Assembly (NCBI GenBank): GCA_030148775.1
Contig: JASBST010000005.1
Coordinates: 1 to 64,000 of the forward strand
DNA from: Thiogranum sp.
Lineage (GTDB): Bacteria; Pseudomonadota; Gammaproteobacteria; DSM-19610
Direction: 5' to 3'
DNA length: 64,000 nt
Shown: positions 1 through 8,291 of the stretch, piece after piece
Layout of the letters: each line of letters opens with the position of its first letter
Numbering within the stretch: position 1 is the stretch's first letter
Notes under the pieces: model-generated
The model's input: only the letters and a program-made list of their open reading frames with translations
Database searches by the model: none
What the model was told of the DNA's origin: nothing
Made by a program: the position numbers and the translations under genes

Positions 1-329
1 GAGAGCGTCTGCAGGAAGTTCAGCGCGGTGCGCTCGCCGCTGAGCAGCGCGCGCGCCGGGCCCTTGAGGGTGCACACCACCTGGTGCGGCGCGATGGTTT
101 CGCCGTCGGCGCTGTACCAGCGGATGTCGATGTTCTCGTCCAGGTGGCGGAATACCGCGTCGAACCAGTTGCGCCCGCACAGCACGGCGTTCTCGCGCGT
201 GTAGACGCTGGCCTTCCAGATACGTTCGGCGGGGACCAGCGCGGCGCTGATATCACCCGTGCCAAGGTCCTCGGCCAGCGCCAGGCGCACGGCGTCGTCG
301 ATATGCGCTTCCAGGGCTTCCAGCAGCAT
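1..329 (-). CDS. nadC: Quinolinate phosphoribosyltransferase (partial, 3' end outside window)
   Basis: NadC converts quinolinate and PRPP to nicotinate mononucleotide in de novo NAD synthesis, in the cytoplasm. Only about 109 N-terminal codons are visible; the rest lies beyond the left edge. Reading from the ATG at 329, the protein shows ALAEDLGTGDIS at residues 17-28 and GERTALNFLQTL at the window edge, both typical of the family. The ATG follows the stop codon of the FKBP gene with no gap, so the two are probably translationally coupled at the end of a long minus-strand run that begins at egtC. The assignment is firm although the catalytic half cannot be seen. Confidence 0.9.
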   Translation of the reverse strand, partial: MLLEALEAHIDDAVRLALAEDLGTGDISAALVPAERIWKASVYTRENAVLCGRNWFDAVFRHLDENIDIRWYSADGETIAPHQVVCTLKGPARALLSGERTALNFLQTL

Positions 330-680
330 CTATTCGGACAGTTCCAGCAGCTCGATTTCGAACACCAGGGTGGCGTTGGGCGGGATCACGCCGCCGGCGC
401 CGCGCTCGCCATAGGCCAGCCCCGGCGGCACGGTCAGTTTGCGCACGCCGCCCACCTGCATGCCCTGCACGCCTTCGTCCCAGCCGGGAATGACGTAGCC
501 GCACTGCACCGGAAAGCTGAAGGGATCGCCGCGGTCTTTGCTGGAGTCGAATTTGGTGCCGTCGCTGAGCCAGCCGGTGTAGTGCACGATGGCGGTCTGG
601 CCGCGGCCGGTGCACAGGGCGCCGCCGCCGGTGGTGAGGTCCTCGTAGACGAGGCCGCTGTCAGTGGTCACTGTGGTCAT
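330..680 (-). CDS. FKBP-type peptidyl-prolyl cis-trans isomerase
   Basis: A 116-residue single-domain FKBP that should catalyse proline cis-trans isomerisation in the cytoplasm; no signal peptide is seen. Family motifs are clear: VHYTGWLSDGTKFDSS in the first half, the VIPGWDEG loop in the middle, and IPPNATLVFEIELL near the end. Length is that of a minimal FKBP domain. Its start overlaps the end of the upstream symporter gene by about 20 bases and its stop abuts nadC, so it belongs to the same transcript. Its client cannot be told from the context. Confidence 0.92.
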   Translation of the reverse strand: MTTVTTDSGLVYEDLTTGGGALCTGRGQTAIVHYTGWLSDGTKFDSSKDRGDPFSFPVQCGYVIPGWDEGVQGMQVGGVRKLTVPPGLAYGERGAGGVIPPNATLVFEIELLELSE

Positions 681-2061
681 CGCTGTGTGGCGGTTGTGGG
701 TTTTCTCTCCAGGCGGAAAAATACGCGTTCTTCATCCGTTGTACCAGCCCCGCCAGCAGCGCCAGGCTGAGCAGGTTGGGTAAGGCCATGAGAATGTTGG
801 TGATATCGGCGAGGTTCCAGACCAGTTGCAGCGGCACGGCGGCGCCGACCAGCACCAGCAGGGTGAACAGCACGCGGTAGGGGCGCACCGCGCGCGGGCC
901 GAACAAAAAGCGCGCCGAGCGGTCGCCATAATAGGACCAGGCGATGATGGTGGAGAAGGCGAACAGGCTCAGGCCCACGCCCACCACCGCGGCCCCGGCG
1001 GTGCCCAGTGACGACTCGAAGGCGTGCGCGGTCAGGGCCGCGCCCACCAGGCCGTCCTGCTGGGTGGTATAGGCGCCGGTGACGACAATCACCAGGCCGG
1101 TCATGGTGCAGATCACCAGGGTGTCGATGAAGGGTTCCAGCATCGCCACCAGCCCCTCGCGCACCGGCTCGCTGGTGCGCGCCGCGGCGTGCGCCATGGG
1201 CGAGGAGCCCAGGCCGGCCTCGTTGGAGAACAGCCCGCGCGCCACGCCCCAGCGGATGGCCTCGCCGACGGCCGCGCCGCCCACCGCCCAGGGGTTGAGA
1301 GCGTGATTGACGATGGTCGCCAGCGCCGCCGGGATCTGCGCGGCGTGCTGGATCAGCACCAGCGCCGCGCCGCCGATGTACAGCAGCGCCATGGCCGGCA
1401 CGATGGCGCTGGCGACATGGGCGATGCGCTTGACGCCGCCGAGTATCACCAGCCCGACCAGAACGGCCATCAGTGCCCCGGCCAGCCAGGCGTGGTCGCG
1501 CACCTGCGGCAGCAGATAGCCCAGGCCGTCGACCACCGAGTTGGCCTGCACCATGTTGCCGATGCCGAACGAGGCCACCAGGGCGAAGCCGGCGAACAGC
1601 ACCGCGGTGCGTTTCATTTTCAGGCCGTGCAGCAGGGTATACATGGGGCCGCCGGCGACTTCGCCGTCGACGCCGACTTCGCGAAAGCGCAGCGCCAGGG
1701 TGCATTCGGTGAATTTGGTCGCCATGCCGAAAAAGGCTGTCACCCACATCCACAGCAGCGCGCCCGGTCCGCCGAGCGAAATGGCGGTGGCGACACCGGC
1801 GATGTTGCCGGTGCCGACGGTGGCCGACAGTGCGGTGGACAGGGCCTGGAAATGGCTGATCTGGCCCGGGTCGCCGGCGTGGCTGTAGCGCCCGCTGACC
1901 AGCGCCAGCGAATGGCGCAGGCCGCGCAGTTGGATGAAGCCCAGGCGCAGGGTCAGATACAGGCCCATGCCGAGCAGGATCGCCAGGGTCAGCCCGTTGC
2001 CCCACAGCAGGCCGGCCAGTTGGCCGCTCCAGGCGCTCAGGCTGGCCAGCGGCTCAGTCAT
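661..2061 (-). CDS. Alanine/glycine:cation symporter family (AGCS) protein
   Basis: A 466-residue inner-membrane permease with about ten hydrophobic segments. The family signature TVGTGNIAGVATAISLGG lies near residue 80, followed by a second conserved stretch RGLFSNEAGLGSSP around residue 275. AGCS proteins import alanine or glycine with sodium; the substrate is not decidable here. The start overlaps the 3' end of the aspartic protease gene by 8 bases and the 3' end overlaps the FKBP start, which points to one transcription unit. The neighbouring egt-like genes need amino acid precursors, but a functional link is speculation. Confidence 0.9.
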   Translation of the reverse strand: MTEPLASLSAWSGQLAGLLWGNGLTLAILLGMGLYLTLRLGFIQLRGLRHSLALVSGRYSHAGDPGQISHFQALSTALSATVGTGNIAGVATAISLGGPGALLWMWVTAFFGMATKFTECTLALRFREVGVDGEVAGGPMYTLLHGLKMKRTAVLFAGFALVASFGIGNMVQANSVVDGLGYLLPQVRDHAWLAGALMAVLVGLVILGGVKRIAHVASAIVPAMALLYIGGAALVLIQHAAQIPAALATIVNHALNPWAVGGAAVGEAIRWGVARGLFSNEAGLGSSPMAHAAARTSEPVREGLVAMLEPFIDTLVICTMTGLVIVVTGAYTTQQDGLVGAALTAHAFESSLGTAGAAVVGVGLSLFAFSTIIAWSYYGDRSARFLFGPRAVRPYRVLFTLLVLVGAAVPLQLVWNLADITNILMALPNLLSLALLAGLVQRMKNAYFSAWRENPQPPHSDDHSDH

Positions 2062-2575
2062 GCGGGCGCAGTATCAGGGTGTCGCCGCGCTGGCTGAACG
2101 ACACCTGTTTGAGCACGCTCATGCCCAGCAGAATTTCCATGTCGCCCATGCCGGGGTTGATGCTGGCCGGCACGTCGCGCACCTCGAGCGGGCCGATGGC
2201 GAGGCTGTCGAGGGTGGTGCGCCAGGCGGTGACGCGGCCGTTGGCGGTCTGGTACTGCACCGCGCGGCCGCGTTTCAGGCCCAGGCGGTCGGCCAGCGCG
2301 GCCGGGATGGCGACGTCGCTGGCGCCGGTGTCGAGCAGAAACACCACCGGCACGCCGTTGACGCTGCCGCTGGTGACATAGTGCCCGTAGCGGTTGCGCT
2401 TGAGCACCACTTCGCTGACGCCGTTCTCCACCCGGCTGTAGACGTTCTGGTTGGGGTTGCGCTGGCGCTCCAGCCGGTCGTTGAAGAACAGGGTGAGCAG
2501 CAGCAGGGCGACGATCCAGGCGGCGACGATCATCGCCTTGCCGAGTCGTTGGGTGTCGTGGGGCGGTTCGCTCAC
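2054..2575 (-). CDS. Membrane-anchored retropepsin-like aspartic protease (TIGR02281 type)
   Basis: A 173-residue protein with one N-terminal transmembrane segment (residues about 15-30, rich in Leu, Ala and Ile) and a retroviral-type aspartyl protease domain. The catalytic loop LLDTGASDVAIP is followed by IPAALADRLGL, and the C-terminal part carries the ILLGMSVLKQ element. Family members are single-domain, TM-anchored proteases of unknown substrate in proteobacteria. I chose the GTG at 2575 because the residues after it (DTQRLGKAM before the TM segment) resemble the family N-terminus; the ATG at 2533 is the alternative. It lies 11 bases downstream of the egtB-like stop codon. Confidence 0.8.
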   Translation of the reverse strand: MSEPPHDTQRLGKAMIVAAWIVALLLLTLFFNDRLERQRNPNQNVYSRVENGVSEVVLKRNRYGHYVTSGSVNGVPVVFLLDTGASDVAIPAALADRLGLKRGRAVQYQTANGRVTAWRTTLDSLAIGPLEVRDVPASINPGMGDMEILLGMSVLKQVSFSQRGDTLILRPHD

Positions 2576-2586
2576 GCGCTCTAGGC

Positions 2587-3741
2587 TCAATACACCAGCC
2601 GCAGCCCGGCGAACATGTGCCGCTTGTCGGCTTCGAAGAAGTTGCGGAAGCTGGGGCGTTTGATCGCCGGCTGGGTGTACAGGCTGCCGCCCTTGAGGCT
2701 GTAGTGGCGGCCGTCGAACCAGGGCTGCGAATACTCGTCGTAGGGAAAGGGGCTGAAGCCTGCATACGGCTGGAAGCTGTTGGCGCACCATTCCCACACC
2801 CGCCCGGTCTGTTCCAGGGCACCGAGACGGCAGGCCACTTCCCACTGGTGCTCGTGCGGCAGCGCGGCGCCGGCCCAGCGGACGAAGGCGCTGGCCTCGT
2901 AGTGGCTCAGGCCACCGACCGGTTCGTCGGCGGCCAGCGCGCAGGCGCCGTGGATTCCCAGCGCCTGCCAGTCGCCGTTGGCGTCGCGGCGCCAGTGGTC
3001 GGGGTGGGCGGCGGCGCTGGTCCGCAGCCAGGCGCGCCCGGCGTCGCACCATAGGGTTTGGTCCTGATAGCCGCCGGCTTCGATGAAGCCGAGGTATTCG
3101 GCGTTGCTCACCGGCCGCCGGGCGATACGGAAGGGGTCGAGCTCGGTCTGTTGCGGCGGCAGTTCGTTGTCGTAGGCGATCGGCCGTTCGCCGCCGACGC
3201 GGTAGCGGCCGCCGGGGATGTCGATGCCCTCGCGCGCCAGCTCGGCGGCCCGCAGCGCGCCGGGCGCGGCCTTCGCCGGGGTGTAGTCGCCCAGGTTTTT
3301 CTGCGTCAGCACCATCAGCATGGTTTCGTAGTGCTGGCTGTTGTGCTGTAGCAGAAAGTGGATCAGATAGTCGTCGCGCAACAGCGGATGCTGTTGCAGC
3401 TGCGGGCGCAGCTTGCGCAGGTAATGCAGGTTATAGGCCTGCATTTCGCGCGCCCAGGTCAGCAAGTCCTCGCGCGGCGGCAGGCGTCGGCCGCGCTCTT
3501 CCTTGGGGGTGCGCGGCGGGGTGTAGAAGTCTTCGATCGGGGCGGTGACGCTGTCGTCGCCGCGCAGTTTCTCGTGCAGCCAGAAACATTCGTTGTAGAC
3601 GCAGTGGCCCAGGTGCCAGCCGAGCGGGCTGAGCTCGCTGTGGTGCTGCTTGCGGTAGGCGCTCTCGTCGGCGTCCTCGACCAGCGCCTGCAGCAGGGCC
3701 TGGGAGCGGCCCAGGCTGTCGATCAGGGCTTCCCGGCTCAC
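2587..3741 (-). CDS. egtB: EgtB-family sulfoxide synthase (DinB plus FGE-sulfatase domains)
   Basis: A 384-residue non-haem iron enzyme. The N-terminal DinB-like helical domain carries His43 (in GWHLGH) and the HX3HXE motif HNSQHYE at residues 133-139, which together make the iron site. The C-terminal FGE-sulfatase domain includes VWEWCANSF and the terminal FRNFFEADKRHMFAGLRL. EgtB joins the sulfur of a thiol donor to hercynine in ergothioneine synthesis. The gene starts with GTG and overlaps the stop of the egtC-like gene (GTGA), so they are coupled. The protein is shorter than mycobacterial EgtB, and the C-terminus also recalls EgtB-related enzymes such as the selenoneine synthase group, so the exact thiol or selenol product is uncertain. 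No egtD is visible here. Confidence 0.82.
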   Translation of the reverse strand: MSREALIDSLGRSQALLQALVEDADESAYRKQHHSELSPLGWHLGHCVYNECFWLHEKLRGDDSVTAPIEDFYTPPRTPKEERGRRLPPREDLLTWAREMQAYNLHYLRKLRPQLQQHPLLRDDYLIHFLLQHNSQHYETMLMVLTQKNLGDYTPAKAAPGALRAAELAREGIDIPGGRYRVGGERPIAYDNELPPQQTELDPFRIARRPVSNAEYLGFIEAGGYQDQTLWCDAGRAWLRTSAAAHPDHWRRDANGDWQALGIHGACALAADEPVGGLSHYEASAFVRWAGAALPHEHQWEVACRLGALEQTGRVWEWCANSFQPYAGFSPFPYDEYSQPWFDGRHYSLKGGSLYTQPAIKRPSFRNFFEADKRHMFAGLRLVY

Positions 3742-4517
3742 AACGACAACAAGTCCGGCGGTTCTTCAGGGTCGAGGATCAGGATCTGGTGTTCCGGCAC
3801 ACTCTGCCAGACACCCGACTCGGTCAGCGGTTCCGAGGCCAGTAGTTGCGCCCCGGGGAAGCTTTCGTCGTCGGTGGTGTAGTAGAGGGTGGGGCAATCG
3901 TCGCCCCAGGCGTGCCGCACGGCATAGAGGCGCTCGCCGTCGCTGACCGCCAGTGTCATCAGGCCGCGGTTGCCCTCGCACCAGTCCTCGACCCGGTGCA
4001 TCAGCTCGCCCAGGGCGCTTTCCACCGGCATGTCCGGGTTGTCGTTGAGCAACTGGCGCAGCAGCGCGAACAGGTATTCCGATTCGGTGTTGCCGCGCAC
4101 GCCCTGCAGATAGAGCGGGTCGAGTTCGGCGCACAGGCGCGGGCGCACGTCGCTGTGGAACGCGTCGATCAGGCCGTTGTGGTCGAACAGGTATTCGTTG
4201 TCGACGAACGGCTGGGTGTTGGCGTGGTTGATCGGGTTGCCCGGCGTGGCGCTGCGCACGCTCGCCAGCCACAGGTCGCTGACCAGGGCGCGCGCCAGGT
4301 GCGGCAGGTTGGGGTCGTGCCAGATCGGGTTGGGGTTGACGTAGACCGCGGGCTGGCCGTCGTCGTCATACCAGCTGAAACCGAAACCGTCGGCGTTGAG
4401 CCGGGCGTAGCGCAGTTCGCGCGGCGCCCAGCCCTGCACCAGCAGGCTGTGCGGTGGCGCCAGCAGGAACTGCTCCAACGCGATGGCTTCACCCAGATAG
4501 GCGGCGATACGACACAT
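3738..4517 (-). CDS. egtC: Class II glutamine amidotransferase, EgtC-like
   Basis: A 259-residue Ntn-hydrolase of the glutamine amidotransferase class II fold. The mature catalytic Cys is residue 2 (MCRIAAYLG), and conserved elements include LNADGFGFSWY, HANTQPF and FDHNGLI, followed by GNTESEYLFALL. EgtC removes the gamma-glutamyl group from the sulfoxide intermediate of ergothioneine synthesis. The gene is first in the minus-strand run and overlaps the egtB-like gene by 4 bases, which supports the role. Its upstream region is shared with divergent phoB. If the EgtB partner works on free cysteine or selenosugars, the amidotransferase role would need rethinking. Confidence 0.83.
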   Translation of the reverse strand: MCRIAAYLGEAIALEQFLLAPPHSLLVQGWAPRELRYARLNADGFGFSWYDDDGQPAVYVNPNPIWHDPNLPHLARALVSDLWLASVRSATPGNPINHANTQPFVDNEYLFDHNGLIDAFHSDVRPRLCAELDPLYLQGVRGNTESEYLFALLRQLLNDNPDMPVESALGELMHRVEDWCEGNRGLMTLAVSDGERLYAVRHAWGDDCPTLYYTTDDESFPGAQLLASEPLTESGVWQSVPEHQILILDPEEPPDLLSL

Positions 4518-4615
4518 GATGCGTGATCAGTCCCTGCTGAATTATCCCCGGTGCGGCGATGGTATCCTACGCCGATGAATATCCCAAGACATACAAATAA
4601 AACAGTTTTTGCCTG

Positions 4616-4651
4616 CCGTCATACAACTGTAACATTTTTACGGTGTACTAT
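4616..4651 (+). promoter_or_regulatory. Pho box and -10 element upstream of phoB
   Basis: CCGTCATACAACTGTAAC at 4616-4633 matches the two-repeat Pho box consensus (CTGTCATA, three to four bases, CTGTCAT) at most positions. A TACTAT hexamer at 4646-4651 sits 12 bases downstream, the usual arrangement when PhoB replaces the -35 contact. This indicates autoregulation of phoBR by phosphate starvation. No start site can be read from the sequence alone. Confidence 0.78.
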
Positions 4652-4706
4652 TTCAAAAAGGTGACGGGGCCGGGCAGGCGGCCGACGCGCATCATTATCC
4701 CGCATT

Positions 4707-5408
4707 ATGAGCAGGCAATCGATGAAACGCATACTGGTGGTCGAAGACGAACAGCCGATCCGTGAAATGGTGGGTTTTGCCCTGAAAAAGGCCGGCCTGC
4801 AGTTCGAGGAGGCCGCCGACGCCGAGCAGGCGCTGGTGGCGGTGGCCACCAACCCGCCGGATCTGATGCTGCTCGACTGGATGCTGCCGGGGATGAGCGG
4901 GGTGGATCTGGCGCGGCGCCTGCGGCGCGAGGACGTCACCGCCAAAATGCCGATTATCATGCTGACCGCGCGGGTCGAGGAAAACGACCGGGTGCACGGC
5001 CTGGAGGTCGGCGCCGACGATTACATCACCAAGCCGTTTTCGCCGCGCGAGCTGATCGCGCGCATCAACGCGGTGTTGCGCCGCAGCCAGGCCACCGCGG
5101 GCGATGATCCGATCGAGTACGACGGGCTGTCGCTCGACCCGGTCGGTCACCGGGTGCAGGTCGACGGCGTGCCGCTGAACCTGGCACCGACGGAGTTCCG
5201 CCTGCTGCATTTCTTTATGAGCAACCCGGACAGGGTGTACAGTAGGGAGCAATTACTCGACCATGTGTGGGGGCGTGGTGTTTTTGTCGAAGAACGCACT
5301 GTCGATGTGCACATCCGGCGTCTGCGCAAAGCGCTGGCCGAGCAATCCTATGACCGTTTCATCCAGACCGTGCGCGGAGCCGGCTACCGTTTCTCCATCA
5401 GGAACTGA
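4707..5408 (+). CDS. phoB: Phosphate regulon response regulator PhoB
   Basis: An OmpR/PhoB-type response regulator of 233 residues. The receiver domain has the acidic pair in [12 protein letters not shown], the phosphoacceptor Asp57 in [11 protein letters not shown], and the Lys of [12 protein letters not shown]. The C-terminal winged helix contains [12 protein letters not shown] and the recognition region [12 protein letters not shown]. PhoB activates phosphate-starvation genes through Pho boxes such as the one just upstream. The start could also be the ATG five codons later ([10 protein letters not shown]), which fits the family length slightly better. phoR follows after two bases. Confidence 0.96.
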   Translation: MSRQSMKRILVVEDEQPIREMVGFALKKAGLQFEEAADAEQALVAVATNPPDLMLLDWMLPGMSGVDLARRLRREDVTAKMPIIMLTARVEENDRVHGLEVGADDYITKPFSPRELIARINAVLRRSQATAGDDPIEYDGLSLDPVGHRVQVDGVPLNLAPTEFRLLHFFMSNPDRVYSREQLLDHVWGRGVFVEERTVDVHIRRLRKALAEQSYDRFIQTVRGAGYRFSIRN

Positions 5409-5410
5409 GC

Positions 5411-6709
5411 GTGACTGACCCCTGGCGGGGCGACTGGCAGCGCCTCGCCGGCCTGGCGCTATGGGGTGTGCTGCTGGGGCTGCTGCTCGACGGCATCGCG
5501 CTCGGGCTGTTGCTGGTGCTGAGCGGCTATCTCGCCTGGCATCTTTACAATATGCTGCGGCTGGTGCGCTGGCTGCGCGAGAGCAAGAAGTTCGAGCCGC
5601 CCGAGGCCAGCGGCATCTGGGATCACGCCTTCGAACAGATCTTCCGTCTGCAACAGCGCAATCGCAAGCGCAAGCACAACCTGCGGCGGCTGCTCAAGCG
5701 CTTTCACAAAATCACCGTGGCGCTGCCCGACGCCACCGTGGAGCTGCGCCCCGGCAGCGAGGAGATCGAGTGGTGGAACAATGCCGCGGCGCGCTATCTC
5801 GGTTTTCATTATCCGCGCGACACCGGACAGCGCATCAGTAATCTGATCCGCTATCCACAGTTTCTTGCCTATCTGCATTCGGGCGACTGGCAGCGCGAAG
5901 TCGAAATCCCCTCGCCGGTCAACGAGGACATCACCCTGCGGGTGCGCGTCATTCCCTATTCGAAGAACCGGCGTCTGCTGGTGGCGCGCGATGTCACCCG
6001 CATCCAGCGCCTGGAACGCACGCGGCAGTACTTCGTCGCCAACGTGTCGCACGAGTTGCGCAGCCCGTTGACTGTGGTCACCGGCTATCTGGAGACGCTG
6101 CTCGACAGCGACGACTGCGCCGGCCAGCTCGGCGACCAGCTGCGCAGCATGCGTTCGCAGACCGAGCGCATGAACCGTATCGTCAATGATCTGATGCTGT
6201 TGTCGCGGCTGGAAAGCGAAGATCCGCAGATCGATACCGCGGTGGTGATCGTCGGCTCGCTGATCGACACCATCGCCGATCACGCGCGCGATCTCAGCGG
6301 CGAGAGCGAGCATCGCATCCGTCTGGAGGTCGACGCGCAACTGTGTCTGATGGGGCACGACTCGGAGCTCTACAGCGCGTTTTCCAACCTGGTGTTCAAC
6401 GCGGTGCGTTACACGCCGGCGCACGGCGATATCCTGATCCGTTGGGAGGAGGCCGGCGGCGAACTGGTGTTCTCGGTCACCGATACCGGCATGGGCATCG
6501 CGCCGCACCACATCCCGCGCCTGACCGAGCGCTTCTACCGCGTCGACACCGGCCGCTCGCGCGCCACCGGCGGTACCGGGCTGGGGCTTGCCATCGTCAA
6601 GCACGTGCTGCTGCGCCACGAAGGGCGCCTGGAGATCGACAGCGAGCTCGGCGCTGGCAGCACCTTCGCCTGCCATTTTCCGCTGGCGCGCAAGGCCGAC
6701 TGTCCTTGA
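5411..6709 (+). CDS. phoR: Phosphate regulon sensor histidine kinase PhoR
   Basis: A 432-residue membrane kinase that phosphorylates PhoB when phosphate is scarce. It begins with GTG two bases after phoB. Residues about 12-45 form the hydrophobic hairpin that anchors it in the inner membrane, followed by a basic helix, a PAS domain (about 95-195) and the dimerisation box with the phosphoacceptor His214 in VSHELRSPLT. The ATP-binding domain carries LVFNAVRYTP (N box), DTGMGIAPHHIPRL (G1) and GGTGLGLAIVKH (G2). There is no large periplasmic sensor domain, as usual for PhoR, which senses through the Pst-PhoU complex. Confidence 0.96.
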   Translation: MTDPWRGDWQRLAGLALWGVLLGLLLDGIALGLLLVLSGYLAWHLYNMLRLVRWLRESKKFEPPEASGIWDHAFEQIFRLQQRNRKRKHNLRRLLKRFHKITVALPDATVELRPGSEEIEWWNNAAARYLGFHYPRDTGQRISNLIRYPQFLAYLHSGDWQREVEIPSPVNEDITLRVRVIPYSKNRRLLVARDVTRIQRLERTRQYFVANVSHELRSPLTVVTGYLETLLDSDDCAGQLGDQLRSMRSQTERMNRIVNDLMLLSRLESEDPQIDTAVVIVGSLIDTIADHARDLSGESEHRIRLEVDAQLCLMGHDSELYSAFSNLVFNAVRYTPAHGDILIRWEEAGGELVFSVTDTGMGIAPHHIPRLTERFYRVDTGRSRATGGTGLGLAIVKHVLLRHEGRLEIDSELGAGSTFACHFPLARKADCP

Positions 6710-6712
6710 GAT

Positions 6713-6741
6713 TTGTCACACAACCGTAATATTTTCGTAAT
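6713..6741 (+). promoter_or_regulatory. Pho box upstream of pstS (three 11-bp units)
   Basis: TTGTCACACAACCGTAAT at 6713-6730 matches the Pho box. The next unit, TTCGTAATA, continues the 11-base period, so there seem to be three head-to-tail PhoB half-sites right after the phoR stop codon. This predicts strong phosphate-starvation control of pstS. A ribosome site GAGGAG lies at 6788-6793 before the pstS ATG. Confidence 0.72.
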
Positions 6742-6801
6742 AGACTTCTCCCCGGCAGGAAAAGACTTATTCGATGTTTTGTGCTTTGAGGAGATGATTC
6801 A

Positions 6802-7773
6802 ATGAAATCACGTAAATTCCCTGTGCTGGCCGGCGCGCTGGCGCTGTGTCTGAGCGCGCTCGCGCTGGCCGACGCCAAGGTCGACAGCGCCTTACCGGAC
6901 TACAAGCGCGCCAGCGGCGTATCCGGCAATCTTTCCAGCGTGGGTTCCGATACGCTGGCCAATCTGATGACGCTGTGGGCCGAGGAGTACAAGCGCGAAT
7001 ACCCGAACGTCAACATCCAGATCCAGGCGGCCGGCTCCTCCACCGCCCCCCCGGCGCTGACCGAGGGCACCTCCAACTTCGGCCCCATGAGCCGCAAGAT
7101 GAAAGACAAGGAAGTGGAGGCTTTCGAGAAACGCTACGGCTACAAGCCGACGCCGATCCGCGTGGCCATCGACGCGCTGGCGGTGTTCGTCAACAAGGAC
7201 AACCCGATCAAGGGTATGACGATTCCGCAGGTGGACGCGGTGTTCTCCTCCACCCGCAAGTGCGGTATCGCCCAGCCGATCGACAACTGGGGCGCGCTGG
7301 GCCTGGACGGCGCCTGGAAGACGCGCGCGATCCAGCTCTATGGGCGTAACTCGGTCTCCGGGACTTACGGCTATTTCAAGAAACACGCGCTGTGCAAGGG
7401 CGACTACCGTAACAATGTCAACGAACAGCCCGGTTCGGCCTCGGTGGTGCAGTCGGTGTCTTCGTCCCTGAACGGGATTGGTTATTCCGGTATCGGTTAC
7501 AAGACTTCCGGTGTGCGCGCCGTGCCCCTGAGCAAGTCCGAGGGCAAGCCGTTCGTCGAGGCCACCACGGAAAACGCCATCGACGGCAAGTATCCGCTGG
7601 CGCGTTTTCTCTATGTCTACGTGAACAAGCACCCGAACAAGCCGTTGCCGCCGCTGGAAGCCGAGTTTCTCAAGATGGTGATGTCGAAAGTCGGACAGAA
7701 GATCGTCGTCAAGGACGGCTATATTCCGCTGCCGGCGTCGGTGGCCAAGAAGGAACTGGCCAAGCTGCAATAA
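6802..7773 (+). CDS. pstS: Phosphate ABC transporter substrate-binding protein PstS
   Basis: A 323-residue periplasmic phosphate-binding protein. The N-terminus is a Sec signal peptide (basic MKSRK, hydrophobic core to about residue 22, AlaLeuAlaAsp cleavage region). The mature protein shows [12 protein letters not shown], the phosphate-binding loop [20 protein letters not shown], and [11 protein letters not shown] in the second lobe. It delivers phosphate to PstCAB. The gene has its own Pho box promoter and a strong hairpin terminator, and it is separated from pstC by a PilZ gene on the other strand, so pstS forms a separate, probably much more abundant transcript. Confidence 0.96.
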   Translation: MKSRKFPVLAGALALCLSALALADAKVDSALPDYKRASGVSGNLSSVGSDTLANLMTLWAEEYKREYPNVNIQIQAAGSSTAPPALTEGTSNFGPMSRKMKDKEVEAFEKRYGYKPTPIRVAIDALAVFVNKDNPIKGMTIPQVDAVFSSTRKCGIAQPIDNWGALGLDGAWKTRAIQLYGRNSVSGTYGYFKKHALCKGDYRNNVNEQPGSASVVQSVSSSLNGIGYSGIGYKTSGVRAVPLSKSEGKPFVEATTENAIDGKYPLARFLYVYVNKHPNKPLPPLEAEFLKMVMSKVGQKIVVKDGYIPLPASVAKKELAKLQ

Positions 7774-7797
7774 CGCGCGGCAACGGGATCGGCTTCG

Positions 7798-7827
7798 AGC
7801 CCCTGTGCCGCGAGGCTCAGGGGCTTT
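7798..7827 (+). terminator. Hairpin terminator between pstS and the PilZ gene
   Basis: An 8-bp perfect stem, AGCCCCTG (7798-7805) with CAGGGGCT (7818-7825), and a 12-base loop, followed by a T-rich run. It lies between convergent pstS and the PilZ gene and should end pstS transcription. Confidence 0.75.
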
Positions 7828-7845
7828 ATCTTACAGGGGTGCCGC

Positions 7846-8166
7846 TCAGGCGGCGTTCAGCATGTAGCGCAGGGCATCGAATTCCCGGTATCCTACGTGC
7901 TGCAGCATAAGGCCGACACCTCGCTCGCTGCCGTGTACGACAAAGGCCGGCAGGCGGTGTTCGGTGGTCTTTCCCCGGCAGCTCGCGGTGAAGCAGATTT
8001 CCAGGCGGGTCTGAGGGGGGATGTTGATGCCTTTCAGGTCGACGTACATGCCTTCCAGGCTGATGTTGCGGGTTTTGCCGTTGATCATGCCAACGGGTGG
8101 ATAATACAAGTTGACATCGATGTTGATGTCTTTGCGGGAGCTCCAACGGTGTTCAGTAGTACCCAT
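7846..8166 (-). CDS. PilZ domain protein (c-di-GMP receptor)
   Basis: A 106-residue stand-alone PilZ domain. The c-di-GMP-binding RxxxR motif is HRWSSRKD near the N-terminus and the NxSxxG motif is NISLEGMYV in the middle. No other domain is present, so it is an adaptor that changes partner binding when c-di-GMP is present. I chose the ATG at 8166 because GGAG lies a suitable distance upstream; a second ATG at 8178 would add four residues. It sits on the minus strand between pstS and pstC, splitting the pst operon, and is divergent to pstC. Confidence 0.85.
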   Translation of the reverse strand: MGTTEHRWSSRKDINIDVNLYYPPVGMINGKTRNISLEGMYVDLKGINIPPQTRLEICFTASCRGKTTEHRLPAFVVHGSERGVGLMLQHVGYREFDALRYMLNAA

Positions 8167-8291
8167 AGTTTTCTCCATGCACGGTGGTCTTGGTGCTTGC
8201 TGTTGTTGGCAGCGACTGAAGCAATTTCAATGCCAACAGTAGGGCATCATGTCTTGCATGAAGAATTTACAGGATCCGACTGACCCCAAAG

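Noticed and set aside
8167-8291. Pho box upstream of pstC
   Set aside because: No pair of CTGTCAT-like units at 11-base spacing was found in this gap.
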